64,000 nucleotides of DNA from Pempheris klunzingeri. Its lineage: Eukaryota > Chordata > Actinopteri > Acropomatiformes > Pempheridae. A program made the translations under genes and the position numbers. The stretch lies in NCBI RefSeq assembly GCF_042242105.1, contig NC_092025.1, positions 19,113,156-19,177,155 on the forward strand, in the 5' to 3' direction. Below, in pieces: positions 24,123-45,383 of the stretch (its first letter is position 1; every line of letters starts with the position of its first letter). The notes under the pieces are model-generated. The model was not told the DNA's origin. It worked only from the letters and a program-made list of their open reading frames with translations, and searched no databases.

Positions 24123-26289
24123 ACACACAAATCTCTGGGGGGATGAAGATCCAGATCTAAAACATCTGAAGTGTGTAGAGTGCAGCCAGGAGAGATGGAG
24201 GAAAGGTGGACCAAGAATGAATGAAAAGAGGACAGAGAGAAGAAAACAGAAAACAGAGACAGAAGCACACAGCATGAACCCTCATGAGCTGGTTGCTGCA
24301 AAGCCTGAAGTAACTAAATAATAAGCAATAACGGAGCGTTAAGGCGAAATGATATCTTTCTCAGCGGAGTCGGACTGTTGGGGTGTGCAGAGGTGTTTTT
24401 CATACAGCTGCAGAGGGAGGGAGTGTGATTAGAACTGATTCTAATCAATTCTAATCAAGCATCTTGAGTCCTCATGGTTCTTAGTCTGAAAGGAGCTTCA
24501 TGTAACACCTGGACTGCAGCCCAGTGCTCACTTTGTTCTGAAGTAAAAACACACTGAAGCCGAAAGTAGGGTTGCAGCCATTAATCTGCCAAATGCTTCT
24601 ATGATTGATTATCTATAAAATCCTAAGGTGACATCTTCATATTTCTTATTTGATCTTCCCAACAGTTCGAAACATAAAGATATTACATTTGCAACGATAT
24701 GAAACAGAGGAAAGAAGCACATTGTCACATTTGAGAGATTAGGAGTAGATCATTTAATGAATAAGTTAAACGCTTCATAGACTTGATGTTGTCTTCCACC
24801 CTCAGCTGGAGCGTCCCGGCGTCCCACAGAACCCCGCTTCCACCTCGATCTCGACAGGACGGAGCCGTGGTCGTCATCTTCATCCTCGCCGAGACCGTCT
24901 CCCTTCCTGCCAGAGGCTTCGGGGCTCGGCAGCCGCTCCCACAGCGCCACCCCAGAGAGGAGGGGCTCGCCCCTGCTAGGCTGCAGCGAGCCTCATGGCG
25001 GCTCTCTGGAAGACGACATCGGAGGGGTCCGGCCGAGACCGAGGGGGGAGCGGGCGTCGGACGACGTCAGCGGCTCCCCGCGTCGAGGCCTCCAGAAGTA
25101 CCTGTCCCGCTTTGACGATGCCATGAAGCTGCGGGGTCAGCTGGCCAATGAGAAGCCGGCCCAGGACGGAGGGGCTGACTCAGAGGAGTTTGATCCCTTC
25201 AGAGTCTTCAGGCTCATCGGCAGCATCCTCCTCGCTGTTTTTGTCAGGGTGTTTGTCTGCAAGTATCTGGTGAGTCTGCTCGCTGAAGACACCCGTCATC
25301 TTTTCACTTCTGATCGTATTTTATCTCTGAGCATTTACTCAAACTAACACACAGTACAGACAGAGACTGCAGAGTTTAGTCATTTACATATCGCATGTTT
25401 TTTTGATTTCATTTTGTGAGAATATGTCCCATGCACTCTGCTGACGTCTGATATCAACCTACAGATCAGAAACTAAATGTGTCTCATGTTTTTTTTCTCT
25501 CTAGTCAATATTTGCTCCATTTCTGACCCTCGAACTGGCCTACATGGGATTGTCCAAATACTTTCCAAAGGTTAGTTTGCACTGGATCTTTTTTGACCCC
25601 TTTCCCATTGTTATGCTTCTTCAAAGTCAGCATGCATGCAGACGGTGTGATTTGGATTCAGATTCTTATGTTTTAACTATGATTTCCCAGAAATACTATT
25701 GTAATAATCCACGTGAAGCTAATTTGTATTGATAATTTGCTATTTTTTTATGAAAAGTATATCGCCACAATAATCCCAAAGGGCGAATAGTGAAATAGTG
25801 TTTATTTGCTTTGTTGCTGAGAGTCTGATAAGATGATTGAAACCACTCCCGTGTCTGCGCCCTAAATATGAAGATGCTCCCAGTATATGTTAAGCTAAAC
25901 CAAAAATCAAACTAACAATTTAAATCTTTCGTCAAGGAAAATTTGTTTTATTTATCTGGTTCTGGCTTTTAGAATGTTTGAATTTTTACTATCTATCATT
26001 TGTGCGACATTTTTGTGGGATTTTATTGATTAAACAATTGGTTGATTACCTTTAAAAAGGAAAGAAAAATAGTGAAAAAGAACTCCTATTGCTGCAGGTG
26101 GAGAAGAAGGCCCAGACCACTGTGCTGACCGCTGCCCTGTTGCTGTCCGGCATCCCCGCTGAGGTCATCAACCGCTCCATGGACACCTACAGGAGGATGG
26201 GCGACGTCTTTGCCGACCTCTGCGTTTACTTCTTCACCTTCATCATCTCGCACGAGATCCTGCTGTTCGTTGGTTCAGAGACTCCCTGA
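23273..26289 (+). CDS. camlg: Calcium signal-modulating cyclophilin ligand (Caml, GET2-like ER receptor)
   Basis: Caml, with Wrb/Get1, forms the ER membrane receptor that takes tail-anchored proteins from the ATPase TRC40/Get3. Four coding exons: 23273-23423, 24806-25269, 25505-25570, 26098-26289, with consistent phases, giving 290 residues (human 296). The N-terminus is cytosolic and carries the basic motif [13 protein letters not shown] at residues 19-31, the known Get3-binding type of helix. A Ser/Pro/Arg-rich linker follows (exon 2). The C-terminal third has three hydrophobic segments: [15 protein letters not shown], the exon 3-4 segment, and [18 protein letters not shown] near the end, matching the three membrane spans of the family. 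Stop TGA at 26287-26289. Intron 1 holds a large GA-rich tract. The identification rests on these motifs, length and synteny. Confidence 0.93.
23800..24125 (+). repeat. GA/GAGGG-rich polypurine tract in caml intron 1
   Basis: About 320 bases made almost wholly of A and G on the plus strand, with GAGA and GGGA units, broken by a few T residues near its left end. It generates spurious Ser/Leu/Pro-rich and Arg/Glu-rich open frames on both strands. Confidence 0.95.
24566..24760 (-). repeat. Diverged TAATCGATTAATCG-type element in caml intron 1
   Basis: Begins with the family end GGGTTGCAGCCATTAATCTG and runs through TGATTGATTATCTATAAAAT, ATTACATTTGCAACGATATG and CACATTTGAGAGATTAGGAG. The orientation is opposite to the copy at 22515. 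It is an old relic. Confidence 0.55.
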
Positions 26290-28880
26290 TGGACCAGGAG
26301 CGTCTCAGCAACCCCGACCTCCCCCTTCTTGTTGTCCCCTCCCTCTGTCTCCCATAGCAACAAGGCTCGGCCATTTACATCGGCCGACGTGGATTCGTCG
26401 GTGACAGTCGGGGAAACGAATATTCGCTGCCTTTGTGATCGGGGTCACGCGTCAGCTGGGCGGCTGCTCATTTATTCAGCGCTTCAGGATTCCAATAAGG
26501 CTAAGCCACATGTGACCAGAGAGTCCGGAGTTTGTTACAAGTCTTTGTTTCTCTGGACTGAACCCGAGAGACAGATGGACAGTATACGCTTGTTTGTGTG
26601 AAGAATGTACTGAGTGATATTTGTTTGTCAGGTCTAACGCAGAAAATGGTAAATGTCATATTCAAGAGTGGACAGCAGTACGGTTCAGTCTGCCACAGAT
26701 TAATTTAACCTGAGCGGGAAAGACTGGAGCTCCTCAAGGGCTGGGCGATATTTAGAAACTGACGTCACATCTTAGACCTGAAAATTCTGATGTTGGTGGA
26801 TAATATTAATCACACATATTAATCAAACTGCTGTTCAATGCAACGAACTCTCATCCACTATTAGATCAGAAAAACTCTTGACGATGAGAAAACTTTAGAG
26901 TAAGTTGATGCTTCGTGTAACCACACCCCACAGCGATGTCACGATGTACTCGCACATCCTGGAGTACACTTGTACATCACTGGAGCGAGGTGAGCCGTTA
27001 AACCAAAGTAGGTTAAAAGGTAGTGCAGCAGTAGCACAGATTAAAGAAGAGACATGAACACTGACACAGTAATATCTGTTTATAACATTAGCGACCATGT
27101 TATTCTGGGCTTAACAGGCAAATTAAGGGCATTTTTAGCGCTTCTTAAATCAACTTGTATTTGCTTTAAATAAGAGAAAAGGCAACACAATATACCGAGA
27201 TATTGTCATTGTCTGATTTACAGACATGTGATAGACACTAATAATATTGAATTATCGCCCCGAGTCCCTCAAAATCCCAATAATCTCCAAAGCGCATAAA
27301 CTGTGAAGGATGGCACATTCTAAGATGGTCCATCACAGTCTCACTCTGCTTTCAAACCAAACCTAGTGGTAAAAACCTTGAGGCTTTGCATTTGTGTGTC
27401 CAATTGTAACCATCATGGAGGTCCAGCAAAACATTTCCTTTAAACAAAAGTGTCATTACAAAGAGTTTTTAGGAGCATTTGACAAACCTGTGCTCTGGGA
27501 TTAGTTTCGAGATTCAGACCTTCTGATTTCGGACGTTATTCTCAGGATTCTGACTTAAATTCTTTGGAATAATTCTTCTTCTGTGATTAATCCCGGAGAT
27601 CTGACTTTTTTTTTTTTTTTTTTAACACATGGCCCTCTGCTCTTCTCTGCCATACATACATCAGCTCGCTAGAAAAAGAGAACTACGCTGTCACACTTTC
27701 TTTCTCATTTGTCAAGAACAAGGAGTAAATTTGGGGTCAGCACAGCTGTTCGCCTTCATTTAAACACTAATCGTAGGAGAAAAAGCTCTGTGTGCTCGCT
27801 ACTAAAAAAAAACTGACATCAAGTGCTTTGATGACAGTCTTGATATCTTAAGGTGAAGGATGTACAGAAGGCTAGAGAGGACAAAACTCATCTGGAAAAC
27901 ATACATTCATGTAAAATGAAAAAAATGGTTTGTCTGCAAAGCTTGTTGGATGAATCGTGAGGAACAGTTGACCTCCCTGTGGTTTGTTAGAGATTTAAAT
28001 AGATCGTCGGACTTTTTAAGAACATTTCAGGACATTCGCAGCTTCGTTGTCTTGCATGAGCAAGAGACGCTTTCATCCATCAACTGAAAAACTAACCTTT
28101 TTATCGCTGATCGTGATTTTAACGGGTGTCTTGACACCTTGAACTCTCCTTTTAATTGGCAGGTGAGAATCACGTGTGTTAACGCTGTGACAGATTTCCT
28201 CACAGGCGGCTCTTTAAGGTGTGTTTTTTCCGTTACGATCTGTCATATCCGGTCTTCACGGGGGTCCACCTATGTTATGAACTAATTTACTTCCTTCGTT
28301 TTGTGTTGTGAAGTCAGAGGACCCATTTAGTCCTTGAACCTGGGGTGTATTATTTTGCACGGCTGTGAGCTTAAGAACGCAGTTAACTCGATACAGATCG
28401 TGTACGCGATGAAATGTGTGGCTGATGGGAATGTTTTAGATTTTACTGGAAAACCCTGTCGCTGCACATTAATGTGAGGCAGTGGGAGTTTGTATGCTTA
28501 TTTGTGTTGAGTAGTTCTGGTGATGTGTCCTGCTTTGCTTTGTTCATATGTACTTTCTATATACTCTCTGCTCCTGTGCTGTCATGTCCTCTCTCCATAC
28601 TTTGAATTTCATCCAAACTAATTTATTAGTGTGAATATATATTATTTTTTTTCATGTAAATGAATTGGTGTGATTTATCCTACGACTTGTCTGACCTACT
28701 TGATTGTTTTTGATAATGTTTACAGAGTAACTGTTTTTAATGGCTCTTACAGTATCTCACGTATTTGAACTTCAGTAACAAATTAATGTTGACATGATGT
28801 AAACATTCTCTGCTTAAAAACATAAACAGGAATGAATAACCCTACAATTCATACCAAATAAATACTACTTGTGTGACATG
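26290..28880 (+). other. caml 3' UTR and/or intergenic sequence
   Basis: No further gene is seen. The first clear poly(A) hexamer with a TG-rich downstream element is at 28857-28862, which would give an unusually long UTR of about 2.6 kb for this family. Earlier, weaker signals may be used. A T-run lies at about 27608-27623. Confidence 0.4.
28857..28862 (+). terminator. Candidate poly(A) signal of caml
   Basis: AATAAA followed by CTTGTGTGACATGG, a plausible downstream element. It is far from the stop codon, so assignment to caml is tentative. Confidence 0.35.
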
Positions 28881-29900
28881 GTCGTTTGACTCTCACTTTT
28901 TATTCTATCTATTTTAAAGCCTTAAGGAGGGTTTATTACTACTTCCACTACTATCCACAAGGGCTGCCAACACAATGAATCATTTTGCTATAGTATTGCA
29001 GCTTAATCAATTTATTATCAAAGTTATCCCAGTTTGAAGAGGGTGTAGATAATTCAATGTCATTGTTTCATATGATTTTGTCTGATGAGATGCGGGAAAA
29101 TGAAATATAATATGTTGTATAATTTTGCTTACATTTTTTATGCATGAAAATATACATTGAAATTGGAAAAATATTCTGTAATTCTTATTAATGTCATGAT
29201 AAATATTCAACCATTAGCCATGTTTAGAGGAAGACAGTTTTACTGTAATCATTTTTATTAGTACCGTTAATTTATTCTTTTCTTTTTTTAATTGAGGGAT
29301 TAATGAGATTTAGAGCTGATAAAAGCAAACAGTTTACAAATGATATCTTAATAAAAGCTGTTAAAAGCAAGATAGGAGTGCACAGATTAGCTGATTCATT
29401 GATTGGTCGACTGACAGAAAAATAATCAGCGACTACTTTGCTAATCGAATAATCATTTTTTAAAAATTCCTAAGATTTAATTGTTCCAGGTTTTCAAATG
29501 TGAAAACGTGCTACCTCTCTTGCTTTTGGTTATTTAGGGTATTTGTCAAATCAAGACATTTGATTTTCACTGTTTTCTAATTTTAATAACGTTTAACATT
29601 TGGCAAATTAATTGGTAACAAAAATAATTGTTAGATGAAGCCCTGAAGCAAGAACATGACATTTATCATAAATAAAGTAAAACGATAATTAAAAAAAAAT
29701 CTAAACCCAATCAACCACATGGTGAGAGTCATTTATGGAATCTCAGTCATTACTATCTCCAAGTAAATGTAACATTGTAAACATTTCCTTCTTATTTGTA
29801 GTAAAAATATTAAGAACATAGAAAGAATGCAAATATTTCTATATACAGAAAGTGCACAAGTATTAAAGTGACATACTAATAACTAAGTTACAGTACTGAA
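28881..29900. other. caml-ddx46 intergenic region
   Basis: AT-rich with no gene. It holds one copy of the TAATCGATTAATCG-type dispersed repeat at about 29375-29645. Confidence 0.6.
29375..29645 (+). repeat. TAATCGATTAATCG-type dispersed repeat
   Basis: Recognisable words are ATTGGTCGACTGACAGAAAA, ATAATCAGCGACTACTTTGC, TAATCGAATAATCATTTTT, the centre with CCAGGTTTTCAAATGTGAA, TTTTCACTGTTTTCTAATTT, and the closing ATTGTTAGATGAAGCCCTG. It has both ends and a mid-section, so it is one of the more complete copies. Confidence 0.65.
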
Positions 29901-29929
29901 CAGGCTTCAGTGTATTTTTACAGGCGCCC

Positions 29930-30088
29930 TGCAGACCTCCCACCACGTGGTGGCGCCCTACGACTTTGTGGATTCACTGTCGCAGTTTTCTGACGTACAG
30001 CTTCGGCGACACAAACATCTCAGAGTGTAACGACGATCCGTGAAGTAGTTTGACTTGTTTGCTACACGGCTTATCTTCGGAAATAACC
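29930..30088 (+). promoter_or_regulatory. ddx46 promoter and 5' UTR
   Basis: A perfect 14-base palindrome CCACCACGTGGTGG (29940-29953), centred on a CACGTG E-box, is flanked by two GGCGCC hexamers. A TGACGTA half-CRE follows at about 29990. The start codon context is AACCATGG, a strong Kozak match. Confidence 0.5.
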
Positions 30089-41610
<11,522 letters not shown>

Positions 41611-42050
41611 AGGAGGAACCGAGGCTCGCTGCTGGAGTTTCCATCTCTCAACAGTCTCCTGTCGTCTCTGCAGTTTCATCAAAGTGGTTGAACAATATTT
41701 TAGTCTATATTTTTAATAATGTTCCTTTCAGTTACTAAAGTTTAGTTTATTTCTCCGTTTTCTCCTGAAGTTCCTCTTGAGTTTCCAGTGAATTTTATAC
41801 CTGCGCACCATAAATACCAAAATGTCTGATGCTGTTTTGACTTCCAGTGTCAGTAAACCATCACAGTTGTACAATGAGCTATCTGTAACGTGTCTTCAAA
41901 TATAAGACATTCTTTAATGTTATTTTGTTTGTTTTATTTCACCCCGTTGTATGTACCAGCATACCAATGAGTCTTTATGGAGCGGTCCTCAGATGAAAGA
42001 TGTTTTTAATTTTCCTCACAATAAAACAATGTGTTACTAAGGAAATGAAC
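41611..42050 (+). other. ddx46 3' UTR
   Basis: The stop TAG at 41608-41610 is followed by about 410 bases up to a clear AATAAA at 42020-42025 with a TGTG-rich downstream element. Confidence 0.75.
42020..42025 (+). terminator. Poly(A) signal of ddx46
   Basis: AATAAA followed by ACAATGTGTTAC. It is the best signal between ddx46 and the next promoter. Confidence 0.65.
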
Positions 42051-42359
42051 ATGATTTGTCCGGCTGTTTTACATTAACAAATCTGGCATGAGATGCTGTG
42101 TACCCTGGCTGTTTTAATTATTCAACACCCCTGCATGTGTATATTATTCATCAGTAGTGTGAAGTGCTGTTTGCTGAGCACAGCAGAGAAGCTGCATTAT
42201 TATGGCTGAGATTTCAGGACTATAACTTCAAGAAAAATGAAGCAGGTTTTTTTTTGCACTTTGCTGAGAGCAGATAAACAGTTTTCTGGATGTTACAGTA
42301 CAAACAGCGTTTGGGTGTCAGTGGTTCAGGAGTGGAAGGAGGGGAGAGGAAAAAAGCCT

Positions 42360-42679
42360 CTTCACATCCTCTGGTTGGTGCTCTGCGCATGCTCAGACTG
42401 CGCTCCCGTCTTATTAATTTTTAATGGAAAATGGCTGCGTTTCTTATCCAAACCTCTGGAGCTGGGAGGTAAAAAAAAAAAAATCCGTCTAGCTGGAAGC
42501 AAATCGCGTCTCGTCCACGTTCACGGAGAAACAGTCCGATGTGGTGATTATCCTCCAGCTGGCCGATTGTCCTGCGGTGCGAAAATATTTGGGGAAAATG
42601 GACCGACTCACGCTTTGAGGGGATGAAAGATCATTTTTCTCCTTAACCCTTTCTGCTCCGAGATCTGCGAACAATCGAG
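42360..42679 (+). promoter_or_regulatory. Promoter and first non-coding exon of the c5orf24 homologue
   Basis: An NRF1-type core TGCGCATGC (42384-42392) lies in a CpG-richer patch. It is followed by a stretch ending in a donor at 42679 (ATCGAG followed by GTACGG). No long coding frame in it continues into the next gene, so I read it as an untranslated first exon; its start is not defined. Confidence 0.45.
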
Positions 42680-43520
42680 GTACGGTAACCTTTCTGCTAA
42701 TGCTGGTGGCAGGAGGGTGCGTTTAGATTAACGATGTGGCTCAGATGGAAGCTGTCAAATCGGATATCTGCGCACTCCCTCCCTCCCTCCCCCCCTCCTC
42801 TCTCTCTCTCTCTTTCTTTAAGATTTGAACGCTAAACCCCCTTTTTCTGTCGGGCCAAAACGAGCCTCAATTGAGCCGCTTGTGTTGTAGTTAAAGGGCG
42901 AAGTGACACAGAGAGCAGGAGGTTTTGTTGTCTGCATGTAAAGATGCAGAATCCATGTGCATTTTTTTTTTTTTTTTTTTTGTGAATGAGTATTACTACA
43001 GACAGCGAGGTGTATGTGATAGTAAAGAACACACCTCCTTACATCCAGTGTCCTCTGCAGAAACCTCAGCAGCAGCAGCATCACCAGCAGCAGTCTGTCC
43101 CCCTTTTGCCTGCAAGTACTTACAGCCTCATCTTAGTTTGCTTACAATTAAAGAGCCAGGATTTTAACTAACCAGTTGCTAGCTGATTGTGTGTGTGATA
43201 CCAGGATTGAAGGAGAAAGTAGTGCTTTCCTCCACACGAGGGAGGTCAGGGATCAGGGTCAGCTGCAGACCAGCATCTGGCCCAAAGGCACTTTAGCACC
43301 ACTCACATAAGGCTTATGCTTGCTCTCAGGGTCTTTAACGTAGGCCTTTTGGAAGGATCGTCTCCATAGTCATTACCCCAACTTACATCATATTAATACA
43401 GCAGTTGTATTCATAACTAGGGTGGTTTATCCAAAATCTAAAACATGTGTTCTTGGCCAAGTGAAAACAAGGCCATTTGAAGTCTTTGACCTCTGACCTC
43501 TTTGTTATTTTTATTTATAG

Positions 43521-43628
43521 CCTGTGAGTGAACGAACCAGCAGCCATAATGAACCAGCAGCCGTACCCAGGCTCAGGAAAGCCGGCACAACACAACAAAC
43601 TGAGCGCCAACTTAGATTCAACATACAG
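43521..43628 (+). other. Possible alternative upstream exon of the c5orf24 homologue with a short ORF
   Basis: Bounded on the left by TTTATTTATAG and on the right by AG followed by GCAAGA, which would be a rare GC-type donor. It contains an ATG at 43549 opening a frame that starts MNQQPYPGSGKPAQHNKL. When spliced to the acceptor near 44332 this frame closes at once and does not join the main coding frame, so it would act only as an upstream ORF. There is no direct evidence that it is transcribed. Confidence 0.2.
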
Positions 43629-44338
43629 GCAAGAATTGGGACATCGTGACAGAACAAAACAATTAGATTCAAAATAGTTTTGACTGACGCCAAAACCTAC
43701 AACGAGTGGCCAATTACAAAACCCCACTCAGAAAAGAACCTTTTACTGACAAGCGCTGGTTGTCGGGAAAATGTAAAGTTGGTTTTTCGGTCACAATTTA
43801 ACAGGTGATGTGAGTGTCTGGAGTTTGATTTTAAAGTTTAGCGTAGATCTAAGTTCAGAGTTTAGCAGGTTCTTAGTAACCTAAGTAGGTATTTTTCAGC
43901 CATCCAAACAAAGGGGGCAGCAACGAGGGCACTGGTGCACCACAAAGAGGTGAAGAGGAAAGAAGAAGAACTTAAAAACATATTTGGACAAGGCTTACAA
44001 AGCTTTTTAAACCAGGAAATTTAAAGGATGGAGACTAGTTAGTGTGGAAAACACACGTCTGGGGAATGCTTGTGAAGTTTTTCTTTGAGAACTGTTTGGG
44101 ATTTCACATGCAAGGCTTTTTGTTGGATATGAGGGTGTTATGTACTAAATGTATTCAGCTTTTCTTCTGTATTGACATATTCAGATTTTATTGCAGAATT
44201 GAAGATGTTTTGCAGTTCATGTGTCTTCAGTGCTAGTCCATTTGTTGGCATTGGCATTGTGCTACCCAGACGACAGCACTGACTCTTTATATTAACATAT
44301 TAACACAGTTGCACCTTATTTCTGACCCCCAGCAGAAG

Positions 44339-44959
44339 ATGATGCGCCAGGTGACAAACAGTGACTTCTGCATGAATAGCAGGCCGTCATGCCTAGCAGA
44401 GGACGGCCACCATCCTGCGTCCCACTTTGAACTTTGCACCTCCCAGTCCAACAAGTTCTACCCTCCTCCCCCTCCGTCCCTCCAGATGACGCTGGCTCCC
44501 ATGGTCTTACCCACCCAGAGCCACAAGCCCATGGTGTGCCAGAGACAAGAAGTGCTTGCAGGTGACCTCCGCTCACCTGGAAAATTATCCAGCATTAAAA
44601 GCTCCGATCAAGCGGCGGATGACGGCAAGAAGAAGAATAAGGCTGTTGGGAAGACAGGCAGACGCGGGAGGCCTTTGGGAACCACCAAGCTAGCCGGATA
44701 CAGAACCAGCACAGGGCGACCCCTTGGCACCACGAGAGCTGCTGGGTTCAAAACGAGCCCGGGAAGGCCTCTGGGTACAACCAGAGCGGCGGGGTACAAG
44801 GTCAGCCCGGGACGGCCTCCTGGCAGCATCAAGGGCCTCTCTCGCCTCAACAAACTGGCTTATGGTAGCACCTGCAGCGGAGCAGCTTTCCCCTACCCGC
44901 TACCACACAAGGAAATCCTCTGTGAACCTTCCTGCAAAGAGAAGACATCTAATGAGTAA
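44339..44959 (+). CDS. UPF0461 protein C5orf24 homologue, four AT-hook-like GRP repeats
   Basis: Homologue of human C5orf24 (188 residues), a small conserved vertebrate protein of unknown function, probably nuclear. The coding region lies in one exon: an acceptor (CCCCAG) ends at 44332, and the first ATG after it, ATGATG, gives [12 protein letters not shown], resembling the human MMHPVASSNPAFC start. Length 206 residues. Conserved parts are HKPMVCQRQ (about 62-70) and four tandem units with GRPLGTT or GRPPGSI at residues 110, 126, 142 and 158, spaced exactly 16 residues. The unit pattern is GRPLGTT-x-AG-(Y/F)-(K/R)-(T/V)-S, and a basic patch (GKKKNK) precedes it. GRP in a basic setting recalls the DNA minor-groove-binding AT hook. 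A frame open upstream ([10 protein letters not shown]) lies mostly in the intron and is not used. Neighbours match human order. Confidence 0.9.
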   Translation: MMRQVTNSDFCMNSRPSCLAEDGHHPASHFELCTSQSNKFYPPPPPSLQMTLAPMVLPTQSHKPMVCQRQEVLAGDLRSPGKLSSIKSSDQAADDGKKKNKAVGKTGRRGRPLGTTKLAGYRTSTGRPLGTTRAAGFKTSPGRPLGTTRAAGYKVSPGRPPGSIKGLSRLNKLAYGSTCSGAAFPYPLPHKEILCEPSCKEKTSNE

Positions 44960-45377
44960 AAGCTCTACTCCGTTTCTACTCACCCTCCATCAGTTGAATA
45001 AGAGACGCATGTGTACAGCTTTCCTGCCAGACGCTGGGGGTGATTGTAATCTTTCCCGGTGTGCTGTGAGGCTGAGAGGAGGAGATTTTCTATTATTCGT
45101 GTTGGTGTCATCTGTGTGCCTGCCACCTGATATTATACTGTCAGTTTTTCAGTGCTACTGCTGGAGATCTATAGTGTGTGGAAGGTTTCACTACATATTG
45201 CTGTATGTTTTCTTGGAAAAAAATAATAACAGGTGTTTTCTGAGCACGGGGCGTTTATGTTACCAACAACCGTAGTGGTAGGTCATGACAAGCTTTTTTT
45301 TCATTGTGCTTTATGTAGCAGTTTAACACCATTGAATCACCGGAAAAAGATTCATTTAAAAATATTTTAATACTGTA

Positions 45378-45383
45378 AATAAA
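45378..45383 (+). terminator. Proximal poly(A) signal of the c5orf24 homologue
   Basis: AATAAA about 420 bases after the stop. Confidence 0.5.

Noticed and set aside
23574-24301. Long Ser/Leu/Pro-rich minus-strand frames and an Arg/Glu/Gly-rich plus-strand frame
   Set aside because: They are translations of the GA-rich simple repeat in caml intron 1, with no domain and no codon pattern of a gene.
42232-42674. Open frames across the c5orf24 promoter and leader
   Set aside because: No domain, and the frames do not continue across the donor at 42679 into the coding exon.
44309-44338. Upstream extension of the c5orf24 frame ([10 protein letters not shown])
   Set aside because: It begins in intron sequence before the CCCCAG acceptor; the MMRQ start after the acceptor fits the family better.
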